In this document: positions 26,736 to 36,460 of the stretch, in pieces
Layout: each line of letters begins with the position of its first letter
How positions within the stretch are numbered: position 1 is the first letter of the stretch
Assembly: GCA_965275915.1 (NCBI GenBank)
Contig: CBDHYI010000008.1
Coordinates: forward strand, 1-64,000
DNA length: 64,000 bases
Source: JBDWFY01 sp965275915
Lineage (GTDB): Bacteria > Pseudomonadota > Alphaproteobacteria > Rhizobiales > Stappiaceae
Direction: 5' to 3'
Translations under genes and position numbers: made by a program
The notes under the pieces: generated by a model
Told to the model about the DNA's origin: nothing
The model's input: only the letters and a program-made list of their open reading frames with translations
Database searches by the model: none

Positions 26736-27653
26736 TCACGCATTGGCCATTGCAACATTGCCGTCGATAAGGCGTCTCGTCCGAATCTGCGATATTCCCT
26801 CGCCTGTTCGCAGAAATCCGCGTTCGGTCATTGAGCAGCACCACCCGCTCTGTTTTTGTGTGATCTCAAACAGATTGTAGCGGGCGCCGGGTCGGCGTCC
26901 GCCCGGAGCGTTCGAGGCGGATGGCACTCCGACCACCGGCACTGGGGACTGAACCCCGTCGATCCAGGTCAGACTGTCAACATGGGTATGGCCGTGAAGG
27001 ATCAGTTCAGCGCCGCATTCGGCAATGATGGCGCGAAACCGTTCTTCGTGAACCAGTCGCTTGTACCAGTGTGTCGCGTTCGGAAAGGGAGGATGGTGGA
27101 TCATGACGATACGGAAAAGGTTCCGGCGGCCAAGATCCCTCAGCACTGTCGCGAGCCGGTCCGACTGCTCCTTTGAGAAATGTCCGGTAGCCATCAGCGG
27201 AGCCGTCGCGCGGGCACTGGAGGCGCCGACGATGGCAATATCGTCGCGGATCCGGCAATAGGGAAACACCACGGGATCGGAGCGGCCGTCGCCCAGCATG
27301 TAGGGTGCCCAGGCTGTTTGCACTTGTTTTAGCGAGCCGGGGACATAGGCGTCATGATTGCCGGGGATGACGGAAACTGTCTCCGGATCGCCGAGTTTTC
27401 GCAGCCAGTCTCTCGCGCCGGTGATTTCCTCAGGAAGCGCAATATTCACGAGATCGCCGGTGATTGCGATATGGTCCGCGCTCTGCGCTTTGATATCGGT
27501 GATCAGTGCGGACAGATACGTATCGGTTAAACGGTGCGCCCGATTGCGCTGCCAGTTGATATAGCCGAGCACCCTCTTTGACAGCAGTTGCCGTGTACGG
27601 GGATTTGGCAGGGGGCCCAGGTGCGGGTCCGAAATATGGGCAAGCTTCATCAT
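26736..27653 (-). CDS. Calcineurin-like metallophosphoesterase
   Basis: 305 residues. All five metallophosphoesterase metal motifs are seen: SDPHLG, TGDLVN, GNHD, HHPP and HGHTHVD. ATG at 27653 (MMKLAHISDPHLG) is chosen so that the first motif sits near the N-terminus, as is usual; an in-frame upstream start at 27683 is less likely. Probably hydrolyses a phosphodiester or nucleotide in the cytoplasm; substrate unknown. Convergent with the 26110 gene, 20 bp apart. Confidence 0.88.
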   Translation of the reverse strand: MMKLAHISDPHLGPLPNPRTRQLLSKRVLGYINWQRNRAHRLTDTYLSALITDIKAQSADHIAITGDLVNIALPEEITGARDWLRKLGDPETVSVIPGNHDAYVPGSLKQVQTAWAPYMLGDGRSDPVVFPYCRIRDDIAIVGASSARATAPLMATGHFSKEQSDRLATVLRDLGRRNLFRIVMIHHPPFPNATHWYKRLVHEERFRAIIAECGAELILHGHTHVDSLTWIDGVQSPVPVVGVPSASNAPGGRRPGARYNLFEITQKQSGWCCSMTERGFLRTGEGISQIRTRRLIDGNVAMANA

Positions 27654-28123
27654 GGCATCCGCATCTTGTCCGGGCGTGGCCACAGGTCAAGTGCGGAAAC
27701 GGGCTGATGTAAAAGAATATTCGTTCGGACGCGCCGATCTGTCTGAAAGCCGCGTCAATACCCTAGTTGGTCGGGAAAGTGGTCAATGCCGCGGCGATTT
27801 TCGGTTTTGAAAGATCGACGGCGGGTTTCCACTGATACCGGCGTTTACGGCTGCGTCCGAAGAGATGCGTCAACATTGGGGTTCTCGTACGTTCGTTTCC
27901 ACGAAAGAAACAGGTTATGGATCCGGGTAAACGACCCACGGCACTGTAAGGATCGTGAAACGGATACAATCTTCTGTCGAACTCATGTAGTACGGGCAGC
28001 GGGTGTTCACCAGATTGGTTTTTGCAACGCCGCCATGCGGTTGGTGCATACTTATTGTGCGGCCGACTAATTTTTCATCAATCCGAGTGTGGCTCAGGAA
28101 CTGAATTGGAGTTGCGGTCAGAT
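27654..28123. other. Non-coding interval between metallophosphoesterase and Nudix genes
   Basis: 470 bp divergent spacer. Short frames exist (27763-27969 minus, for example) but show no recognisable domain or good start. No repeat, tRNA or terminator was seen. Confidence 0.4.
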
Positions 28124-28600
28124 ATGCGCATTCCCGACTTTGTGAAACCGCTGGTGGTGCGGGCGGTGCATCTTGTTGCTCTGGTGAGCCGTGCGGCGAC
28201 TCTCGGTGTTCGGATAGCGGTCTTTGACAGGGAAGATCGCATCCTGTTGGTGATGCACACCTATGTGCCCGGATGGTACTTTCCGGGCGGCGCGGTGGAC
28301 CGGGGTGAGACTGTTGCCGTTGCCGCGGTCAGGGAGTTGCGGGAGGAAACGGGTATTGCCGTCGGCGAGCCGCCGGAGTTTTTTGGATTTTATCACAATG
28401 CCCGCCAGTCAAGCCGGGATCATATCGCGCTGTTTACACTGACGATCGATCAGGTCCCCCCGGATGCCCTGAAGCCCAACGGCGAAATTGCCGAGGCCCG
28501 CTTCTTTTCCTTGGACGACTTGCCGGAAGACATTACGGACGCAACGCGAAGCCGGCTTGAGGAAATCAGGAACGGGTCTGCGCGCAGCGACATCTGGTAG
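28124..28600 (+). CDS. Nudix hydrolase
   Basis: 158 residues with a complete Nudix box GGAVDRGETVAVAAVRELRE-ETGI at about residues 55-78. An N-terminal amphipathic stretch (VKPLVVRAVHLVALVSRAA) precedes it. Cytoplasmic pyrophosphohydrolase of undetermined substrate. ATG at 28124 follows GGAG at 12 bp; the longer frame from 28022 has no support. Confidence 0.85.
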   Translation: MRIPDFVKPLVVRAVHLVALVSRAATLGVRIAVFDREDRILLVMHTYVPGWYFPGGAVDRGETVAVAAVRELREETGIAVGEPPEFFGFYHNARQSSRDHIALFTLTIDQVPPDALKPNGEIAEARFFSLDDLPEDITDATRSRLEEIRNGSARSDIW

Positions 28601-28617
28601 CGCGCAACTCCGGACCC

Positions 28618-29583
28618 TCACGAAAACCTGTTGCGGTCGTGAGGTGCCGAATAGTCGATCGCAGGGCCCACGGGAACGATGCGCGTTGGATTAATGGACT
28701 CGTGCGAGCCGTAATAGTGCTTCTTGATATACGGAATATCGACTGTCTCGGCGATGCCCGGCCACTGATAGAGATCGCGCAGATAATTGGACAGATGGGG
28801 ATAGTCGGCAATGCGCTGCCGGTTGCACTTGAAGTGCCCGACATAAACCGGATCGAACCGGAGCAGGGTGGTGAAAAGCCGCCAGTCCGCTTCGGTCAGG
28901 CTGCCGCCGACAAGATAACGCTGATCGGCGAGCCGGTTTTCGAGCATGTCGAGTGTCTCAAACAGCGCATGAAATGCCTCTTCATAGGCTGCCTGCGTTG
29001 TTGCGAAGCCGCATTTATAGACGCCGTTGTTGACCGTGTGGTAGATCCGGTCATTGATCTCGTCGATCTCCGGCCGCAATGCTTCGGGATAATAGTCGGC
29101 TGAAGTGTCTCCATAATCGGCAAAGGCGCTGTTGAACATCCGGATGATTTCGGAGGATTCGTTGCTTACGATCGTCTTCTGCTGCCGGTCCCACAAAACC
29201 GGTACGGTCACGCGGCCCGTATAGTCCGGTTTGGCGTTCACATAGAGCTCGGACATCTTGGCCGCGCCGACTTCAGGTTCAGGGTCTGAAAATGTCCAGC
29301 CCTCTTCCAGCATCAGCGCCTCGACACCGCTGACAGGAATGATGTCTTCAAGCTGCTTGAGTTTCCGGAAGATCAGCGTTCTGTGGGCCCAGGGACAGGC
29401 GAGAGAGACATAGAGACGGTAGCGGTTCGGCTCTGCCTTGAAACCGCCTGTGCCCGATGGCCCGGCGGACCCGTCCCGCGTGACCCAGTTGCGGAAGGCA
29501 GCGTCTTTGCGCACGAATTTCCCGCCGGACTTTCCGGTATCATACCAGCGGTCCACCCATTTTCCGTCAACCAGAAGTCCCAT
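28618..29583 (-). CDS. Glutathionyl-hydroquinone reductase (YqjG/ECM4 family)
   Basis: 321 residues. Xi-class glutathione transferase: thioredoxin-fold motif LACPWAHR with Cys63, the position of the catalytic Cys in E. coli YqjG, then SNESSEIIRMFNSAF and C-terminal YGSHESINPTRIVP. Reduces glutathionyl-hydroquinones in the cytoplasm. ATG at 29583 with AAAGGAA upstream is preferred over longer in-frame starts. Convergent with the Nudix gene. Confidence 0.92.
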   Translation of the reverse strand: MGLLVDGKWVDRWYDTGKSGGKFVRKDAAFRNWVTRDGSAGPSGTGGFKAEPNRYRLYVSLACPWAHRTLIFRKLKQLEDIIPVSGVEALMLEEGWTFSDPEPEVGAAKMSELYVNAKPDYTGRVTVPVLWDRQQKTIVSNESSEIIRMFNSAFADYGDTSADYYPEALRPEIDEINDRIYHTVNNGVYKCGFATTQAAYEEAFHALFETLDMLENRLADQRYLVGGSLTEADWRLFTTLLRFDPVYVGHFKCNRQRIADYPHLSNYLRDLYQWPGIAETVDIPYIKKHYYGSHESINPTRIVPVGPAIDYSAPHDRNRFS

Positions 29584-30004
29584 AGCGATCGTTCCTTTCT
29601 CCATTGAGCGGCCGGACATGGCTACTGCCACAGCCGCCGGACGCCGCAGGTGTGTGACGTCTTGCCGAATATAGGGTCTGGGTGCGGTCACTTGCACCTG
29701 AACAGTTTGTTGGCGATTTGCGAACAATCGCGATTGCCCATGTGCTGAGAGCGCCGGACCGCCGCGCAACTTCCGGCCGATAAAGGGAAGGCCGGGTTAA
29801 GGAAAGTCTTTACGCCGTTCAAAATGCGTGCTATCCGCCCCGGCCATGAAATGTCAGAGCACCATATTTGCGCATCCTGCACGACGACGACGCTTTTCCG
29901 AAAGCTCGGTCTCGCTGCGCCTTCTGCGAGACGATAGGTCGTCGCGCCGTTAACCTGTTTTGGACTTTTCGGATTGCGACTTTTTCAGGCGGTCTGCAAA
30001 CTGA
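29584..30004. other. Non-coding interval
   Basis: 421 bp between divergent genes (glutathionyl-hydroquinone reductase on the minus strand, GNAT on the plus). Only isolated TTAA half-sites (29797, 29950 area) were seen; no gene, repeat or terminator could be supported. Confidence 0.4.
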
Positions 30005-30526
30005 ATGTTCCAAAAAATGCTCCAGATATCCCATACCATCCGGCAGGAAACCCCTGCCGATTATCAAGAGATCGAACACCTGCATGCCGACGCCTTCGGT
30101 CCCGGCCGGTTTGCACGGGCTGCCTTCATGGTCCGGGAAGGGTTTCGGCCCGATCCAAGGCTTTGTTTTGTCGCTCACTGCGGAGACGAACTGGTCGGAT
30201 CGGTCAGATTGACTCCCATATGGCTTGGACGGTCGACGGGACAGCTGCTCGGTCCCCTGACGGTCAAGCCGACATATAAAAACAAGGGAATTGGCCGGGC
30301 CCTGTTGCGCCATGTCGTCAACCGGGCGCGTGAAATCGGAGAGAAGCGGATTCTCCTGGTCGGCGATGTGCCTTATTACGGACCTTTCGGATTTAAGCCC
30401 GTTCCTCCCGGGCAGTTGGCATTGCCCGGTCCGGTTGATCCGGCGCGTCTCCTGATCGCTGACTTTTCCGAGGATGCCGCCGGAGAGTTGGGCGGCATGG
30501 TGCGAGGCCGGCACTTGGCGGACTGA
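30005..30526 (+). CDS. GNAT-family N-acetyltransferase
   Basis: 173 residues. Acetyl-CoA binding motif VKPTYKNKGIGRALLRHVVN (about residues 87-106), then VGDVPYYGPFGFKP, the pattern of the YhbS-like subgroup. Substrate unknown. ATG at 30005 used; ATG at 30017 is an alternative. Convergent with the following membrane-protein gene. Confidence 0.87.
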   Translation: MFQKMLQISHTIRQETPADYQEIEHLHADAFGPGRFARAAFMVREGFRPDPRLCFVAHCGDELVGSVRLTPIWLGRSTGQLLGPLTVKPTYKNKGIGRALLRHVVNRAREIGEKRILLVGDVPYYGPFGFKPVPPGQLALPGPVDPARLLIADFSEDAAGELGGMVRGRHLAD

Positions 30527-30545
30527 TAACGTCTCGGTTTCCCCG

Positions 30546-32633
30546 CTAGCGGCCTTCCCGATACCAGGTCAGGGTCAGAGCGCCCAATAGAATGGCAAGG
30601 CCGAGGAAGCCCATCAGGAGCGGATACCGGTCGACGCCTTTCAGGACACTGGCGTCCGTCGTTTTGAGGCCGATCCAGCCATTGCCTGAGAATGTTGTTG
30701 CCCGCTGGATCGGAACGATGCGCGGAACGGATACCTGATCGCCCGAAGAGGCGATTCTTTGCACCGAACCGCCCGTGGCCGTTGCGACCGGATTCAGCGT
30801 CTCAAGTGTCGAACGCACGTCGGAAAATTCCTTCGGATTAGGCGGGCCGACATTGGCCAGAGCCGTGCGTTCGCCGTCCGTGACAGAATAAAGCCCCAGA
30901 TCGGCTGTTGAGATGGTGGTCCGCCAGAGCCCCGGTTCCGCTTCCTCAAGGTCGAGTTCCTGTTCCTGGCCGGTCGGGTTGGTCACCGTGACCGCATCCA
31001 CGGCCTCGCCGAGTGTCTGGCGCTCGATCACCAGGTCGCGGCCGCGCGTGCGCATGCGTAGGGCTTCCTCTTCGAGGTCCGGCTCCTTCATCAGCCAGTG
31101 GGCGACATTGCGCAGCAGCGGCACATGAGGGCCGCCACCGTCAAAACCCCTTGCCCACAACCAGGCATGATCGGACAGCATCATTGCGACCCGGCCCTCC
31201 TCCTGCCGATCCAGGATCACAAGTGGACGGTCATCCGGACCGTTCATCACGGTATCGCCGCTTCTGCGCTGCGCATCGACCAGACGGAACCACTCGCTCC
31301 AGGTCGGCTCTTCACCGCCGGACCCGGGCAGGGATCTGGTGACCGGATGGCGGGTTCCCAGCACTGTTACCAACGCCTTATAGGGCTGTTCCAGAACACT
31401 GCCGCTGGGCTCGGCCGGCAGAACCGTCGCCAGCGGTGTCCGATACAGCGATCCGCCTTCGGACAGTTCGGGCCCGGAGGCAAGAAGAATGGCGCCGCCG
31501 TTTCGGACATAACGGGCAATATTATCGAAATAGAGGATCGGCAGCACACCGCGCCGCTGGTAGCGATCGAAAATAATCAGATCGAATTCGTCGATTTTGA
31601 CCGAAAACAGTTCCCTGGTCGGAAAGGCGATCAGGGACAGCTGATTGATCGGCGTGCCGTCCTGCTTTTCCGGCGGACGCAAAATGGTGAAGTGCACGAG
31701 ATCGACGGAGGCATCGGATTTCAGCAGGTTCCGCCAGGTCCGCTCGCCGGCATGAGGTTCGCCGGAAACGAGCAGAACGCGGAGGTTTTCCCGGATGCCG
31801 TCGATTGTCACGACGATCCTGTTATTGAGAGGCGTCAACTCGCCCTCAAGCGCTTCGGCTTCAAATTCGAAGATATTGTCGCCGCCGTGCTCGATTTCCA
31901 CCGGAACGGCAATCGGCTCATCCGGCGAAACCCGGATCGTTCCGATCGGCTCGCCATCGCGTTTTATGCGGACGCGGGCATCTCCGGACCGGGCCACGGA
32001 GGAGCCCAGTTGATCGACCAGGCGGAGATTGACGATCTGCTCGGTTCCCACAAGGCCGAATTTAGGCGCGCGGTCGAGCACAAGACGACGGTCTATTTCA
32101 TCGTCCCGGCCTGTGATCAGACCATGGATGGGGGCTCTGAAATCCAGATTCTCAAGCTTTTGCGGCACGTCATGGACCTGGCCGTCCGTAATAAAGATTG
32201 CGCCTGCGACCCGGTCCGGAGGGACGTCGGCGAGGCCGTTCTCCAGAGCGCCGAACAGTTCCGTGCCATCCTGACGTTCAAACTGGCTGTCGCGGCCCGC
32301 TTCGATGACGCGCACTTCAAAGCCGGGCAATCCGTCCAGCCGTTCGGTCACTTTTTCCCGCGCCGCGTCCGTCATGGTTTTGCGGTCGCCAAGATCCTGG
32401 CTCTGGCTGTCATCGACCACAAGGGCGACAACGCTTGTCAGCGGCTCGCGATCCTCCCGTTCAATGGCCGGGTTCATCAGGGCAAGCAGGAACGCCGCAA
32501 AGGCACCAAGCCGGACAAGGGCGCCGCGCTGCCTGCGATAAAGGCTCAGCGCACTAAGCGCGGCGGCGATCACCGCAAGAACGATCAGCAGCGGAAGGGG
32601 AACGAGCGGTGCGAAATCGACTGACCAGACCAT
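30546..32633 (-). CDS. VWA/glutamine-amidotransferase-like membrane protein of the MoxR operon
   Basis: 695 residues. Two membrane helices at the N-terminus (LLIVLAVIAAALSALSLYRR; LVRLGAFAAFLLALMNPAI), a VWA-like segment with VVALVVDDSQSQDLGD (a degenerate MIDAS), a class-I amidotransferase-like fold in the middle, and a C-terminal helix at about 670-690. Follows the DUF4159 gene by 2 bp. Family members occur with MoxR/DUF58; the complex is thought to assist folding or metal insertion of envelope proteins, but function here is inferred from context only. Confidence 0.75.
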   Translation of the reverse strand: MVWSVDFAPLVPLPLLIVLAVIAAALSALSLYRRQRGALVRLGAFAAFLLALMNPAIEREDREPLTSVVALVVDDSQSQDLGDRKTMTDAAREKVTERLDGLPGFEVRVIEAGRDSQFERQDGTELFGALENGLADVPPDRVAGAIFITDGQVHDVPQKLENLDFRAPIHGLITGRDDEIDRRLVLDRAPKFGLVGTEQIVNLRLVDQLGSSVARSGDARVRIKRDGEPIGTIRVSPDEPIAVPVEIEHGGDNIFEFEAEALEGELTPLNNRIVVTIDGIRENLRVLLVSGEPHAGERTWRNLLKSDASVDLVHFTILRPPEKQDGTPINQLSLIAFPTRELFSVKIDEFDLIIFDRYQRRGVLPILYFDNIARYVRNGGAILLASGPELSEGGSLYRTPLATVLPAEPSGSVLEQPYKALVTVLGTRHPVTRSLPGSGGEEPTWSEWFRLVDAQRRSGDTVMNGPDDRPLVILDRQEEGRVAMMLSDHAWLWARGFDGGGPHVPLLRNVAHWLMKEPDLEEEALRMRTRGRDLVIERQTLGEAVDAVTVTNPTGQEQELDLEEAEPGLWRTTISTADLGLYSVTDGERTALANVGPPNPKEFSDVRSTLETLNPVATATGGSVQRIASSGDQVSVPRIVPIQRATTFSGNGWIGLKTTDASVLKGVDRYPLLMGFLGLAILLGALTLTWYREGR

Positions 32634-32635
32634 CG

Positions 32636-35467
32636 TTACTGCCCCAATCGTTCAAGCAGGGCAGGAACGTGAACCTGATCCGCCTTGTAGTTGCCGGTGA
32701 GCGCGTACATGACGATGTTGACGCCCGTTCGATAGGCAAATTCACGCTGGCCGGGATCGGCCGGCACCGTCGGGAACATGTAAAGATTGCTTTCGTCCAC
32801 AGCCCACGCGGCCGCAAAATCGTTGGCCGTGATCAGGATGGGCGACACGCCGTCGCCCGCTCTGACCGGCCGTCCGGTCGGCTCGGTGACTTCCGGCAGA
32901 GCTTCCACCCAGAGCGGCCCTCCGGACCATCGCCCGGGGAAGTATTCAAGCAGGAAAAACGCCTTCGTCAGCACGTGGTCGGCCGGAACCGGTTCGAGTG
33001 CGGGAATATCGAGACCGGCCAGTATTTCCCGCAATTTTGAGGTCGACGGGGTCGTGCCGAAGCCGCTTGTTCCCATTTGAGCGCCGGCCTGGTCCCTGGT
33101 GTCGAACAGGATCGAACCGCCGTCGCGCATGAACGCATCAACGCGCGCCATCGTCCGCGCGCTGGGCGCTTCGGCGTCCGGGTCGATCGGCCAGTAGATC
33201 AGCGGAAAATAGGCGAGTTCGTCCGTATCGATATCGACTCCGAGCGGTTCGCCGGGTTCAAGCGCCGTCCGGTCCGCAAGATAGTTGGACAGCCCGATCA
33301 GGCCGCGCTTGCTGATCTCGTCTATTTCGGCGTTCCCGGTCAGGACGTAGGCCAGCCGCGTTTTGGTCGTTGCCTCAAGCGCTCTGGCGGTATCCACACG
33401 GTCGGCGCCCTGTGCAAGGGCATAACCGGTGAGGCCGGGGAGGACCAGAACGGCCAAGAGCAGGGCACCCGCCACGTGCCCGGCCCGCTTAAGGGTCGGC
33501 AGCCGCCATCCGCCGGCAAGAACAAGAACCGCGATGGCATCGGCAATCAGCAGCAGGGTCGCAAGGACGAACAGAATCGCCCGCAGATCAACGGGGCTTT
33601 CCACCTGGTACGACCGCAGCGCCACGGCATTCCCCATGACAGCGGGGTCAAAATGCGTCAGCTGATCACCCTTTTTCATCAGGTTGTGCGCCTGGTAGGC
33701 GTCCTCTGTTCCATAAAGCCCCGGCGGGTGTTCCTGAGTCGCCGGCGTGTTTGCGAATGTTCCCGTTGCGATCGGTTTGACTGTCGGGGCGGGGGAGGTA
33801 TACCGCCCGAATCCGTCAAGCAGCCGCAAGGGGGCAAGAACGCTCTGGTTCCCGTCTTCGTTATTATCCGTCGCCCCGCTGGCAACGGACGAAAACGAAA
33901 CGATCTGCCGCAGCATTTCGACAAAGACACCTGATAGCGGCAGGTTGGACCAGGCCGTATCCGCCGTTACATGGAAGAGCACAATCCAGCCTGACCCGAA
34001 GCGCTCCGCGGTCACCAGAGGGGTTCCGTCCGTCAGGCTGGCCCAGGTCCGGTCGGGCAGACTTTCGTCCGGTTCGGCAAGCACCTGCCGTTCAACCTGG
34101 ACATCGTCGGCAATGGCCAGTCCCTCAAAGGGGCTGTTCTCTGAAAAACTGCCAAGGCCCTGCGGTTGCTGCCATGTCAGGCTGCCGCCCAGCGCCCGGT
34201 CCCCGGTTCTGAGGGAAACCGGCACAAGATCATCGGCACCTGAGGCGAGGCGCGGTCCGGCAAAGCGGACAAGGACGCCGCCGTCGGATACCCATTTGGA
34301 TATTTCCTCCTGAGCTTCCTCGGATATGACCCCGATGTCGGCCAGCATGATGACGGAAACATTTTGCTGGATCAGGTCCGGCATCGCTTTGGCGAGATCC
34401 GCATCGCGCGGTTCCCGGACATCCGAAAACGGCAGCAGTGCTTTCCGGAGATAATAGAGCGGAGAGAGCAGCGGCTGAGCCAGATCCGCGGATCCCCCGG
34501 CCAGCAGGCCGACACTGCGCCGGCGCCAGCGGTCATCAACCATCTGGACGGCACCGGCGGATTGTTCGTCAGAGATTTCGACCCGGGCAATCTCGTTGCG
34601 CAGTTCCACAGGCAACTCAAACGATGCTTCCGCCTGGGCATCGCCGGCGTCAAATGTCATGGCTGCCTGGCCAAGGACCAGACCTTTTGCATCAAGTGCC
34701 CGAACCAGGAGAGTCTCGCTGTCTTCGGTTCGCGACCGGTTGCCGTCAACAAGCATCCTGTCAGCCAGATTCCGGACATCGCTCAGGCCGACAATCGTGT
34801 CGGGGTTCTGATAGAGCGTAACGTCGCTGTCCCCTGCCAGGGCGCTCAGTTTTTCCGCAAACGCATTGACCTCGGCCCCGCCGAGGCTGTCTGTCATCCA
34901 GACGATATTGGCGGGTGCGGCGTCGGTAAACGCAGTCTGCAGCGCTTCGGAAAGATCGTTCGGTTTGGCGGCCCAGGACCGCGGCGCCAGCGCGCGCAAC
35001 CGGTCAAGCGCTTCCTGCGCGGTCGCCGGAACGAGCGATTGCGACGTCCCGTCTGCCGTCGCAGCCAGCAGGACCGGCGTTCCCGCATTGCCCGCCTGCT
35101 GGACAAGGGTTTCGGCGGCGGAAAGGCGCGCAGGCCACTCCTTGGCGGACGCCCAGCCATTATCCAGTATAAGCCAGAGCGGGCCGCTGGTCGAAGCAAC
35201 CGACCCGGTCACCGGGCGCCAGATCGGACCGGCAAGCGCCAGGATTACGATGGCCGTCATCAGGAGACGCAGCGCCGTCAGCCACCACGGACTGCGCGAG
35301 GGCGTTTCCTCCTTGTTTTCGATATCAAGCAAAAGCCGTGTTGGCGGGAACACGACCTCCTTGGGGCGCGGCGGAACGAGTCGCAGAAGCCACCATATGG
35401 CCGGCAAAAGGATGAGCGCGCTCAGGACCCAGGGACTGCTGAAGGCGATGGGGAGGAGACCGCTCAT
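32636..35467 (-). CDS. BatA-domain / DUF4159 membrane protein
   Basis: 943 residues. N-terminal BatA-type double helix (FSSPWVLSALILLPAIWWLL, then LRLLMTAIVILALAGPIWRP), a long extracytoplasmic middle with VWA-like (LWLILDNGWASAKEW) and amidotransferase-like segments, two further helices near 640-710, and a C-terminal DUF4159 domain (GLIGLSNYLADRTALEPGEP; MRDGGSILFDTRDQ). Overlaps the DUF58 gene by ATGA. Same operon as moxR. No biochemical function is known for DUF4159. Confidence 0.85.
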   Translation of the reverse strand: MSGLLPIAFSSPWVLSALILLPAIWWLLRLVPPRPKEVVFPPTRLLLDIENKEETPSRSPWWLTALRLLMTAIVILALAGPIWRPVTGSVASTSGPLWLILDNGWASAKEWPARLSAAETLVQQAGNAGTPVLLAATADGTSQSLVPATAQEALDRLRALAPRSWAAKPNDLSEALQTAFTDAAPANIVWMTDSLGGAEVNAFAEKLSALAGDSDVTLYQNPDTIVGLSDVRNLADRMLVDGNRSRTEDSETLLVRALDAKGLVLGQAAMTFDAGDAQAEASFELPVELRNEIARVEISDEQSAGAVQMVDDRWRRRSVGLLAGGSADLAQPLLSPLYYLRKALLPFSDVREPRDADLAKAMPDLIQQNVSVIMLADIGVISEEAQEEISKWVSDGGVLVRFAGPRLASGADDLVPVSLRTGDRALGGSLTWQQPQGLGSFSENSPFEGLAIADDVQVERQVLAEPDESLPDRTWASLTDGTPLVTAERFGSGWIVLFHVTADTAWSNLPLSGVFVEMLRQIVSFSSVASGATDNNEDGNQSVLAPLRLLDGFGRYTSPAPTVKPIATGTFANTPATQEHPPGLYGTEDAYQAHNLMKKGDQLTHFDPAVMGNAVALRSYQVESPVDLRAILFVLATLLLIADAIAVLVLAGGWRLPTLKRAGHVAGALLLAVLVLPGLTGYALAQGADRVDTARALEATTKTRLAYVLTGNAEIDEISKRGLIGLSNYLADRTALEPGEPLGVDIDTDELAYFPLIYWPIDPDAEAPSARTMARVDAFMRDGGSILFDTRDQAGAQMGTSGFGTTPSTSKLREILAGLDIPALEPVPADHVLTKAFFLLEYFPGRWSGGPLWVEALPEVTEPTGRPVRAGDGVSPILITANDFAAAWAVDESNLYMFPTVPADPGQREFAYRTGVNIVMYALTGNYKADQVHVPALLERLGQ

Positions 35468-36414
35468 TGAAGCTCTCCCGTTGCTGTATTCTGAACCGTC
35501 TCGCCGCCGGACAGCCTGTTATGCAAGGCCAGAAGCGGTTCAACCGCCGGCCGGTCCGTGTGGTGAACAATGTAGGTCCAGCCGGTTTTTCTGGAGATAG
35601 CGCGCAAGGTCTCGTGCCGTTCAAGCATTTTGCCCCGATAGGCCGTGCGCCAATCCTGGGCCCGGCCGGTTATCAGTTTTGCTCCTGTTTCTGGATCTTC
35701 AAATTCCGTGCGACCGCCAAAGGGAAATGTTTCCTCGACAGGATCGAGAATCTGAACCAGGTGTCCCCCGGCGCCGGTGGACGCCACCGTGCTGATCCAA
35801 GCCCGGATATCCTCAATCGGATCGAGAAGATCGGCGAACAGAACAATGTCGGAAAACCGCTTCACGGCGCGGGAGTCCGGCAGCGCGGCCGTTTCATCCG
35901 CATGAATGAGCGCCCGGGCCAGCTTCTCGGCGCCGTTCCGGCTGGTTGTCGGCGGCATCAGGCCGGGCAATCCGATCCGCTCGCCGCTTCTGGATAAGAG
36001 TTCCGCAAGGCCGAGCATAATGACAACCGCCCGGTCCCGCTTGCTGGCGTCCGCCAGATTTGATCCGAAATTCATCGAGCGGCTCAGGTCCGACCAGAGC
36101 CAGACGGTATGAGCGGCTTCCCATTCCCGTTCGCGCACATAGAGGTGATCGTCCCGGGCCGACCGCCGCCAATCGACGCGTTTCATCGGTTCACCGGCAT
36201 TAAACGGGCGGAACTGCCAGAAAGTCTCCCCCGGTCCGGCCCTCCTGCGGCCGTGCCATCCAAAGGCCACGGTGCTGGCGACATTACGCGCCTCGATCAG
36301 AAGGTCGGGCAGGGCGTCAGCCAGTGACCGTCCCTCTTTCTGCACGTCGGATTGTGGCAAAAGGTCTATTCTGTTTTCTTTAAAGCCGTTTTTGTCAGCT
36401 TTTGGGACCTGCAT
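35464..36414 (-). CDS. DUF58 protein
   Basis: 316 residues. The DUF58 signature FRPFNAGEPMKRVDWRRSAR at about 75-94 is followed by a VWA-like region starting VWLWSDLSRSMNF with a DxSxS metal site. Partner of MoxR AAA+ ATPases. The gene sits between moxR (46 bp gap) and the BatA/DUF4159 gene (4-bp overlap). Cytoplasmic, no membrane segment. Confidence 0.9.
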   Translation of the reverse strand: MQVPKADKNGFKENRIDLLPQSDVQKEGRSLADALPDLLIEARNVASTVAFGWHGRRRAGPGETFWQFRPFNAGEPMKRVDWRRSARDDHLYVREREWEAAHTVWLWSDLSRSMNFGSNLADASKRDRAVVIMLGLAELLSRSGERIGLPGLMPPTTSRNGAEKLARALIHADETAALPDSRAVKRFSDIVLFADLLDPIEDIRAWISTVASTGAGGHLVQILDPVEETFPFGGRTEFEDPETGAKLITGRAQDWRTAYRGKMLERHETLRAISRKTGWTYIVHHTDRPAVEPLLALHNRLSGGETVQNTATGELQ

Positions 36415-36460
36415 GAATGGGTCTACTTCTGTTGTTGCACGGATCGTGAGTTCGGTTCTG

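Noticed and set aside
27763..27969. Small basic minus-strand frame beside the metallophosphoesterase gene
   Set aside because: No good ribosome site or domain; kept as non-coding.
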